DNA of 64,000 nucleotides from Salinimonas lutimaris (GTDB lineage Bacteria; Pseudomonadota; Gammaproteobacteria; Enterobacterales; Alteromonadaceae). The notes under the pieces were generated by a model. That model did not search any database, was not told the DNA's origin, and was given only the letters and a program-made list of their open reading frames with translations. The DNA lies in assembly GCF_005222225.1 (NCBI RefSeq), contig NZ_CP036536.1:1202001-1266000 (forward strand). The letters run 5' to 3'. How positions within the stretch are numbered: the first letter of the stretch is position 1; each line of letters opens with the position of its first letter. Positions 57,606 through 64,000 of this stretch are shown here, piece after piece. The translations under genes and the position numbers were made by a program.

Positions 57606-60467
57606 CTACTCAAATAGCAACTTCCAGCGCGTTCTGACTTTATTGCGCAGGGCATCGAGGGTGTCGCTGGCCTGAGCATACTTGCTGTCTGCCAGTGTCA
57701 GCTGGTGATAGTAATCACGCAGTGTCAGGTAGGCATTTTGCAGTTCAGCCACCTCACCGGTCTCCAGCAGGCCAGCCTGACTTACCGCATCAAGAATACG
57801 CAGGTTGTCAGGATATACCGTGAGTGACGGGTTATCGCTGGCATGAGCCAGTACCCAGTACTGTGCCATAAATTCAATATCGGTAATGCCTCCCTCGCAC
57901 TGCTTCAGGTCCACAGTATCAGCCTTGCCGCCGTCCAGATGTGCCCGCATTTTCTGTCGCATGCTGGTGACATCTTCGGCCAGTTTTACTTTATCTCTGT
58001 TAAGAGTAAGTACCCGCTTACGTACATCATCAAAGCTGTTCAGCAGGGCTTTGTCACCGGCCACACCACGGGCGCGTACCAGTGCCTGATGTTCCCAGGT
58101 CCAGGCTTCGTTGTGCTGGTAGGTTTCAAACCCGTCAATATGGCAGCACAGTAGCCCGGCAGCACCGGACGGACGCAGCCGTAAATCGGTTTCGTACAGC
58201 TGTCCGAACAGCGTCGTAGTGCTGAGCAAATGCATAACCCGCTGCGCCAGTTTGATATAAAACTGCTGGGCCTCGATTTGCTTTTTACCATTGGTCACGG
58301 CACTACGTGGTGCGTTATGAATAAATACCAAGTCGAGATCAGAGCCGTAGCCCAGTTCATATCCGCCTAGCTTTCCGTAACCAATAACCCCAAAACCGAT
58401 TTCATCACTTTGCAGGTGCTCCGGTATCCCGAAACGCTGACTTATCTGATGGAAGGCGTGAAAAATGAGGGTGTCGAGTAACACTTCAGCCAGAACAGTC
58501 AGCTTATCGCTGACTTTATTAATGGGCAGAGAGCCGCTAATATCCGACGCGGCAATGCGCAACTGCTGGCACAGTTTAAACTGCCGGCAGTTATCCATAA
58601 TCTGCTCAACATCATCCGGGTCGATCCGCAGCAACTGCTGACGTAACTCATCGGTATATTCAGCCCGGCTTTCCTCCAGACTTGTATTTTGCTGTTGCAG
58701 ATATAAGGGCGTGAGTAATTCATCAAGCAGTAGCGGAAAACGGCTGATTTGTTCGGCAATCCAGTCAGAGCGCTCACATAAACGCACCAGCTGCCTGAGC
58801 ACATCCAGATTTTCCAGCAGTAAGTTCAGGTAAGTGGTACGCCCGGTAATAGCGCTGACCACGCGCAATACCCGGTCGGTAAGCTCCACCGGTTTGTCAG
58901 CGCCAGCGCTTATCACGGTATGTAATAGTTCCGGCATCAGCTCATCCAGCGTACTGGCACCACGTTCGCCCAGTCTGAACTGCCGCAGGCCTGCCCGAAA
59001 GCTGGTGAGCCGGGCAAATAACGCGGTGGCGTGTTCGGCAGGCAGCCAGGCCTGTAAGGTCAGACAGAATTCCTGTTCGTCCAAATCAACCTGCCAGGCA
59101 TCCTTACAATGCACATACAAATCGTCTGTATCGCCATGCTCCTCATCATGCACTTCTACCAGCTCGTTGAACTGGTCATGAATAAAGGACATGGCTGCAT
59201 TTAATTGCTGTTTGAAAGCCGAATAATCATGAAACCCGGTGACCTGAGCAACCACAGCCTGTTGCCACTCATCATCCGGCAAGGTCTGCGTTTGCTCGTC
59301 ATTAAACTGTTGCAGAGTGTGCTCTGTTTTACGTAAAAACAGATAGTGGTCATACATTTGCGTCAGAGTTTCAGCTTCAACAATATCCAGTTCAGCCAGT
59401 CCGTCCAGCGTGGCTTTTAATCCGTGACATTGTAAGGCCGGTTCCCGCCCGCCGTGAATCAGCTGAAAGCTCTGGGCAAAAAACTCCACTTCGCGAATAC
59501 CGCCCGGGCCCAGTTTTATGTTATTGGTTAAACCCCGGCGCCGGATTTCACGATTAATCAGGCCTTTCATATGGCGCAGCGCATCAATGGTGGTGAAATC
59601 CAGGTAGCGACGGTAGGTAAAGGGCCGCAGAATATCTTTCAGCTCACGGGTATAGTCATCTTCCGGATTAATTATCCGGGCTTTGATCATGGCAAACCGT
59701 TCCCAGGCGCGTCCCTGTTCCTGATAATAGTCTTCCATAGCGGCCAGATGGGTAACCAGCGGGCCGCTGTCGCCAAACGGGCGTAGTCGCATATCTACCC
59801 GGAACACCTGGCCGTCTACCGTGATTTTATTCAAAGCGGCAATCAGCCGCTGCGCCAGTTTGGTAAAAAACTGCTGATTCTCAATGGTTTTGCGAGCGCC
59901 TTCTGTTTCGCCTTTGTAGGGATAACAAAAAATCAAATCAATATCGGATGAGAAGTTGAGCTCACCGCCGCCCAGTTTTCCCATAGCCAGCATCAGCATG
60001 GGTTGCGCGCCATACGGCCCGGCCGGCACGCCATAGCGCTGGCTTAATGCCTCATAATGCCAGTGGTAGGCTTCGTAAATCAGCGCATTAGCCAGCGCAG
60101 AGACCTGCTTCAACGAGTCCTCGATTGACTGACCATGAGTGAGATCCTGCCAGGCTATGGCGCACATTGCCCGGTTGCGGAACTGGCGAAGCTCGCGCTG
60201 GACAGCATCCTCAGTACTCTGCTCGTTTAACCGTGTACGCAATTCGCTGGCAAACCCGCTCACCGGTAACCGGTTATCTGCTGCGTAGCGCAGCCATTCC
60301 GGATGACGAATGCAGTGCTCGGCCACAAAAGGACTTAGCCCAAAAACTGCCTGTGTGTGCGTCTGATATTCAGCATAGTCGTCAGCATCATTAGACTCGC
60401 AGAAGCGTTGCCACAGTGCCTGACCTTTTTGTTCAATAATCCTGTTCATTTGTATTTGCGTAGGCAT
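57606..60467 (-). CDS. glnE: Bifunctional glutamine synthetase adenylyltransferase/deadenylase
   Basis: About 953 residues from the ATG at 60467; an ATG six codons later is also possible, and an in-frame start at 60539 adds 24 unlikely residues. GlnE attaches AMP to and removes AMP from glutamine synthetase in response to PII. Both nucleotidyltransferase halves are complete: GKLGGGELNFSSDIDLIFCY in the first (about residue 190) and GKLGGYELGYGSDLDLVFIH in the second (about 695), each with the paired aspartates. GPGGIREVEFFAQ and GGITDIEFMAQY follow each domain as usual. It is monocistronic. Confidence 0.95.
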   Translation of the reverse strand: MPTQIQMNRIIEQKGQALWQRFCESNDADDYAEYQTHTQAVFGLSPFVAEHCIRHPEWLRYAADNRLPVSGFASELRTRLNEQSTEDAVQRELRQFRNRAMCAIAWQDLTHGQSIEDSLKQVSALANALIYEAYHWHYEALSQRYGVPAGPYGAQPMLMLAMGKLGGGELNFSSDIDLIFCYPYKGETEGARKTIENQQFFTKLAQRLIAALNKITVDGQVFRVDMRLRPFGDSGPLVTHLAAMEDYYQEQGRAWERFAMIKARIINPEDDYTRELKDILRPFTYRRYLDFTTIDALRHMKGLINREIRRRGLTNNIKLGPGGIREVEFFAQSFQLIHGGREPALQCHGLKATLDGLAELDIVEAETLTQMYDHYLFLRKTEHTLQQFNDEQTQTLPDDEWQQAVVAQVTGFHDYSAFKQQLNAAMSFIHDQFNELVEVHDEEHGDTDDLYVHCKDAWQVDLDEQEFCLTLQAWLPAEHATALFARLTSFRAGLRQFRLGERGASTLDELMPELLHTVISAGADKPVELTDRVLRVVSAITGRTTYLNLLLENLDVLRQLVRLCERSDWIAEQISRFPLLLDELLTPLYLQQQNTSLEESRAEYTDELRQQLLRIDPDDVEQIMDNCRQFKLCQQLRIAASDISGSLPINKVSDKLTVLAEVLLDTLIFHAFHQISQRFGIPEHLQSDEIGFGVIGYGKLGGYELGYGSDLDLVFIHNAPRSAVTNGKKQIEAQQFYIKLAQRVMHLLSTTTLFGQLYETDLRLRPSGAAGLLCCHIDGFETYQHNEAWTWEHQALVRARGVAGDKALLNSFDDVRKRVLTLNRDKVKLAEDVTSMRQKMRAHLDGGKADTVDLKQCEGGITDIEFMAQYWVLAHASDNPSLTVYPDNLRILDAVSQAGLLETGEVAELQNAYLTLRDYYHQLTLADSKYAQASDTLDALRNKVRTRWKLLFE

Positions 60468-60606
60468 AATACCCGGCCTGTAAGAGCGGTAAAAACCGAA
60501 GAAAAAACAATAATAATGTGACGAGTGTGTCATAACCAACCGACAGCCGCCAGCACCGGCTGCCTAATGGGTTATCACAACTACTAAATAGTACGAGGGA
60601 GCCGTC

Positions 60607-61518
60607 ATGGAAACATTAGTAAAGCTGGTACCACTGCCGCGGGATTTAGCGGTGTATCTGGTGATCGATCTTGTGCTGGCACTGCTGTTGCTGGTGATTA
60701 TGAAGTGGCTGGCCGGCGCATTTCGCAAAAGCTCAGTGGCTGATGAGCTCGGGGTGAAAGATAACTTTGCTTTTGGGATCAGCATCGCCGGTGGCATGTT
60801 GTCATTATGTATTGTATTGGGCTCGGTGGTGGGCCGGCATGTAGGCCAGGGCCTGGAAAGTGCCGCCAGCGGTATGATCAGTTTTGGTCTGATTGGTATT
60901 TTACTGGTTCAGTTTGGTCGTTTCGCCCATGACAAACTGGTGTTAAATCAGGTCGATACCCGGGCTCTGATTGCAGATCGAAGCGTCAGTATTGCACTGG
61001 TGGATGCTGCCAGCCTTATCGCCAGTGCCATTATTCTGCGTAGCATGGTGTTATGGGTGGATGGCAGCGACATCAACGCCATGATAGCAATCAGTACCGG
61101 CTTTACTGTAGTGCTGGTGATATTGCTGGTGATGACCCGCATTTATGAAGTGCGCTACGCCCGGGACAATCAGAATGATTCTTTCCAGGGTGCACTGCAA
61201 AAGGGTCAGCTGGCACTGGCAGTGGAACATGCCGGCAACCTGCTGGGTACCGCACTGATAGTTGCCTCAGCCCGACACCTGCTGAACTATCACCCCGATG
61301 GCTACGTCAGTAATGTTACCGGCTGGATCATTGTCAGTGTGGTGTTATCGCTGGCGCTGTACATCATGGTTAATGGCAGTAAAAAAGTGATTTTATGGGG
61401 GCTGGATTACCGGCAGGAAGTAGATAAACAGCACAATGTGGGCGTGGCTTGTCTGGAGCTGTGCCTGGCGGTAGGTATTGCACTTATTGTAAATGGTATT
61501 CTGGAGTTTCTTTCCTAA
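60607..61518 (+). CDS. DUF350 membrane protein
   Basis: A 303-residue inner-membrane protein with eight hydrophobic segments in two similar halves (segments near 15-35, 55-75, 85-105, 120-140 and 155-178, 200-220, 240-258, 280-300), the two-fold DUF350 layout. Each half has a small-residue-rich stretch after DNFAFGISIAGGM and KGQLALAVEHAGN. The function of DUF350 proteins is not established. GAGGGAG precedes the ATG. It ends one base before the end of the convergent GIY-YIG gene and is divergent from glnE. Confidence 0.85.
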   Translation: METLVKLVPLPRDLAVYLVIDLVLALLLLVIMKWLAGAFRKSSVADELGVKDNFAFGISIAGGMLSLCIVLGSVVGRHVGQGLESAASGMISFGLIGILLVQFGRFAHDKLVLNQVDTRALIADRSVSIALVDAASLIASAIILRSMVLWVDGSDINAMIAISTGFTVVLVILLVMTRIYEVRYARDNQNDSFQGALQKGQLALAVEHAGNLLGTALIVASARHLLNYHPDGYVSNVTGWIIVSVVLSLALYIMVNGSKKVILWGLDYRQEVDKQHNVGVACLELCLAVGIALIVNGILEFLS

Positions 61519-61519
61519 G

Positions 61520-61885
61520 TCAGGCTTTATCCGGGTGATACGCGCCAGGCTCGGTGTAGGTAAAAATATGGTCGGGCAGGGTATCGGAGCAGCCATTAAT
61601 TAACGCGGTTTTCTGTGCACGGCTTAACTGTTTGATGGCGTATTCCAGTTTCAGCGCAGCCGACTTATTGCTTACGCTCAGTACCGCCCGAAATCGCAGC
61701 GGGCCCTTTCCCTTTAACGCTCTGGCACCGCCGGTAATGGCACCGCAATGCTGGCGCATGCGGCGTGCCGGGTCGGTTGTACAGCCGGTGTAAAGTTGCC
61801 CAAGCCGGTTTTCGATCAGATAAACAAACCAGCTGACCGTGCTGGTATCCTCATTTTGCTTGCGGGCTGGTATACTTTGCGCCAA
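61520..61885 (-). CDS. GIY-YIG nuclease-family protein
   Basis: A 121-residue protein of the small UPF0213/YhbQ type. The GIY and YIG positions are held by WFVYLIE and [17 protein letters not shown] carries the conserved Arg and His, GARAL and LEYAIKQL (Glu of the active site) follow. The length is slightly above the usual 95-100 because of a 17-residue N-terminal extension. DNA or RNA substrate unknown. It is divergent from hldE, 29 bases apart, so the promoters must overlap the coding starts. Confidence 0.9.
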   Translation of the reverse strand: MAQSIPARKQNEDTSTVSWFVYLIENRLGQLYTGCTTDPARRMRQHCGAITGGARALKGKGPLRFRAVLSVSNKSAALKLEYAIKQLSRAQKTALINGCSDTLPDHIFTYTEPGAYHPDKA

Positions 61886-61914
61886 TTTTCTACAACAACA
61901 TTGATTACAACACC

Positions 61915-63339
61915 ATGATATTACCAGATTTCAGCAAGGCGAAGGTACTGATAGTCGGCGATTTGATGCTTGACCGCTACTGGGGCGGCAGTACCAGCCG
62001 AATCTCGCCTGAAGCACCGGTGCCGGTAGTGAATGTAAGCAACAGCGAAGACCGGCCGGGCGGGGCGGCCAACGTAGCAATTAATGCCGCCATGCTGGGG
62101 GCCAGCGTCAGTCTGCTGGGGCTATGCGGCAATGATGAAAATGCGGCGCTGCTGAAACAAAAACTGGTGTCATTTGGCGTAGAATGCCATTTTTCTGCGG
62201 TGCAGGGGATGGATACCATTACCAAACTCAGGGTGATGAGTCGTAATCAGCAGCTATTGCGACTGGATTTTGAACAGTCATTTGCCCAGTCCGACAAAAG
62301 TGCGCTGCATGCGCAGTACGAGTCGCTGTTAGCGGCTACCGATGTGGTCATTTTGTCAGACTACGCCAAAGGATGCCTGGCTGAGCCACAGGTATTTATC
62401 GATATGGCCAGACAAGCCGGAAAGTTTGTTATTGTTGATCCAAAAGGCACGGATTTTGCCAAGTATAAGGGCGCCAGTGTGGTTACCCCCAACATGGCTG
62501 AGTTCAGTGGCGTTGCCGGGGAGGCGGTAAACGAGCAGGAGCTGGTCGCACAGGCTGTACATATGAAGTCTCAGCTGGACCTGACCGGGCTGCTACTGAC
62601 CCGCTCAGAAGAAGGTATGACGCTGTTTCGCGACGCTGAACCTTTCTATTTGCCGGCCAAGGCCAAAGAAGTCTTTGATGTGACCGGGGCCGGTGACACT
62701 GTGGTGTCTACTTTGGCGGTTGCTGTTGCATCAGGCTGTGATTTGCCAGACGCCTGTGTGCTGGCCAATATCGCTGCGAGTATTGTGGTCGGTAAGCTAG
62801 GTACATCCACCGTGACCACCACCGAGCTGGCAGTAGCGCTGGGCGAGCAGCACCGGCATAACGATACCGGCGTGATGACCGAAGATAAGCTGGTGAATGC
62901 GCTGGAGCAGGCCAAAAAGCGCGGCGAAAAAGTGGTTATGACCAATGGTTGCTTCGATATTTTGCACGCCGGGCATGTGTCCTATCTTGAAGCGGCCGCC
63001 AAGCTGGGCGATCGGCTGATTGTAGCAGTAAACGAAGACGCTTCAGTGAGCCGGTTAAAAGGCCCGGGCCGGCCAGTTAATAATGTACAGCGGCGAATGG
63101 CCGTATTAGCCGGTCTGGCAGCGGTAGACTGGGTAGTGCCGTTTGCCGAGGATACGCCAGCGCGACTGATTGGACGTTTGTTGCCAGATGTACTGGTGAA
63201 AGGCGGAGACTATCAGGTCGAAGACATCGCGGGTGGAAAAGAAGTGATGGCCAATGGTGGCGAGGTCAGGGTACTGCACTTTGAAGAAGGCGTATCGACG
63301 ACCGCCATCATTGATCAAATCGTGGGTAAATCATCGTAA
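61915..63339 (+). CDS. hldE: Bifunctional heptose 7-phosphate kinase / heptose 1-phosphate adenylyltransferase
   Basis: A 474-residue cytoplasmic enzyme with two steps in ADP-heptose synthesis for the LPS inner core. Residues 1-318 are the PfkB-type kinase ([21 protein letters not shown], and the catalytic [11 protein letters not shown]); residues about 340-474 are the nucleotidyltransferase with [16 protein letters not shown] (HxGH) and [16 protein letters not shown]. The length matches E. coli HldE. With lpxL it shows a full LPS-type envelope. A TATACT box lies about 45 bases before the ATG. Confidence 0.96.
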   Translation: MILPDFSKAKVLIVGDLMLDRYWGGSTSRISPEAPVPVVNVSNSEDRPGGAANVAINAAMLGASVSLLGLCGNDENAALLKQKLVSFGVECHFSAVQGMDTITKLRVMSRNQQLLRLDFEQSFAQSDKSALHAQYESLLAATDVVILSDYAKGCLAEPQVFIDMARQAGKFVIVDPKGTDFAKYKGASVVTPNMAEFSGVAGEAVNEQELVAQAVHMKSQLDLTGLLLTRSEEGMTLFRDAEPFYLPAKAKEVFDVTGAGDTVVSTLAVAVASGCDLPDACVLANIAASIVVGKLGTSTVTTTELAVALGEQHRHNDTGVMTEDKLVNALEQAKKRGEKVVMTNGCFDILHAGHVSYLEAAAKLGDRLIVAVNEDASVSRLKGPGRPVNNVQRRMAVLAGLAAVDWVVPFAEDTPARLIGRLLPDVLVKGGDYQVEDIAGGKEVMANGGEVRVLHFEEGVSTTAIIDQIVGKSS

Positions 63340-63449
63340 CAGATGCCACAGAATTTTAATTGCAACTGCGCAAAGATAGCTGTTAGGCAGGCTTTAGGCT
63401 AAGCTAATGAATTCATTGTGCAGTTTGTCAGACGTTAAGCGGTAATTTC

Positions 63450-64000
63450 ATGTACGAAAGTTATTATGGGCTGGACTCAAAACCGTTCCAGCTTACGCCG
63501 GATCCGGATTTTTTCTTTGCCAGTCGCTGGCATAAACGGGCCATGTCCTATCTGCAGTATGGGTTATCGCAGGCAGAAGGCTTTATTGTGATCACCGGCG
63601 ATATTGGCACCGGAAAAACCACCATAGCCAATAGCCTGGTAGCAGATCTGGAAGACGATATCGTGGTAGCGCACATCGTCACGCCAAAACTCAGTCCGGA
63701 CGAACTGGTAAAACTGGTGGCGTCTAAATTTGAGCTGAATGTGGCCGGTAAAGGCAAGTCTGAAATTCTGGATGACCTGGAAGAGTTTCTGTACAAACTC
63801 AGCGACACCGGCCGGCGTGCATTATTGTTGGTCGATGAAGCGCAGAATCTGCCTTTAGAAACCATCGAAGAACTTCGCATGCTGTCGAACTTTCAGGAGT
63901 TTGGTAAGCCCCTGCTGCAAAGCTTTTTACTCGGTCAGGAAGAGCTACAGCCGATTTTGCGTGCACCAAATATGGAGCAGTTTCGTCAGCGTATAGTGGC
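63450..64000 (+). CDS. XrtA/PEP-CTERM-associated ATPase (ExeA/GspA-like), cut by the right edge
   Basis: The first 183 residues of an AAA ATPase; the gene continues past the window. The start MYESYYGLDSKPFQLTPDP is nearly diagnostic of the putative secretion ATPase found in exosortase/exopolysaccharide loci. Walker A is GDIGTGKTT (residues 50-58), Walker B is LLLVDEAQNLP, and the following ELRMLSNFQ and GQEELQPIL are typical of the ExeA group. Such genes stand beside polysaccharide chain-length and export genes, so such a cluster probably begins just to the right. It is 110 bases after hldE. Confidence 0.88.
   Translation, partial: MYESYYGLDSKPFQLTPDPDFFFASRWHKRAMSYLQYGLSQAEGFIVITGDIGTGKTTIANSLVADLEDDIVVAHIVTPKLSPDELVKLVASKFELNVAGKGKSEILDDLEEFLYKLSDTGRRALLLVDEAQNLPLETIEELRMLSNFQEFGKPLLQSFLLGQEELQPILRAPNMEQFRQRIV

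Noticed and set aside
1..64000. Prophage, insertion sequence, rRNA or tRNA genes
   Set aside because: No transposase, integrase, phage structural gene, or recognisable tRNA cloverleaf or rRNA sequence was found on either strand.

Overview
The window looks like a chromosomal segment of a marine gammaproteobacterium of the Alteromonas type (Alteromonadaceae or a close relative; this is inferred from gene content and protein style, no database search was run). Signs are a Gram-negative envelope (LpxL, HldE, TonB-dependent receptor, LolA-like protein, beta-barrels), minCDE, FadE, GlnE, and many GGDEF/EAL proteins and hybrid kinases. I see no rRNA, tRNA, transposase, integrase, phage genes or CRISPR array.

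Layout. 1-6 kb: start of a minus-strand gene at the left edge, a tyrosine-phosphatase-like exported protein, glutaminase, then a three-gene minus-strand operon (ABC ATPase, FtsX/MacB-type permease, CrtC/AttH-like lipoprotein). 6-15 kb: manganese exporter MntP, a large helicase IV-like protein overlapping it tail to tail, two MDR oxidoreductases, an unknown polytopic membrane protein and a LysR regulator. 15-28.5 kb: a signalling island: a three-gene operon (hybrid kinase, single-domain receiver, REC-GGDEF-EAL), a Yip1 membrane protein, a soluble GAF-PAS hybrid kinase, a REC-PAS-GGDEF-EAL protein and a 1166-residue membrane hybrid kinase with HPt. 28.6-31.6 kb: YihY/BrkB protein and minCDE with a strong terminator. 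31.6-37.5 kb: two exported peptidases (S10, M20), an MDR enzyme, a methyltransferase and upp. 37.7-41.7 kb: a LacI-family regulator and a TonB-dependent receptor whose upstream regions share a 13-base palindromic motif with a central CG, so probably one regulon. 42.4-48.7 kb: GAF protein, a 50-residue small ORF, a tdk-SDR-serine hydrolase operon and fadE. 48.9-54.1 kb: an MMPL/RND transporter, LolA-like protein, beta-barrel and small outer-membrane protein, plausibly one envelope transport system. 55.4-64 kb: lpxL, a TcpQ-like protein, glnE, a DUF350 protein, a GIY-YIG protein, hldE and the start of an XrtA/PEP-CTERM-type ATPase cut by the right edge.

Three gene-free stretches (about 41.8-42.4, 54.2-55.4 and 57.1-57.6 kb) carry one family of structured repeats built from CCCCGC-TTTC-GCGGGG hairpins, a 156-base module, and a second module with three successive short palindromes. 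Some copies are in tandem with exact periods (277 and 200 bases). One hairpin shows paired changes between copies, which suggests its fold matters. This family, the shared LacI-type operator and the RND/LolA-like/barrel operon are the most interesting items.
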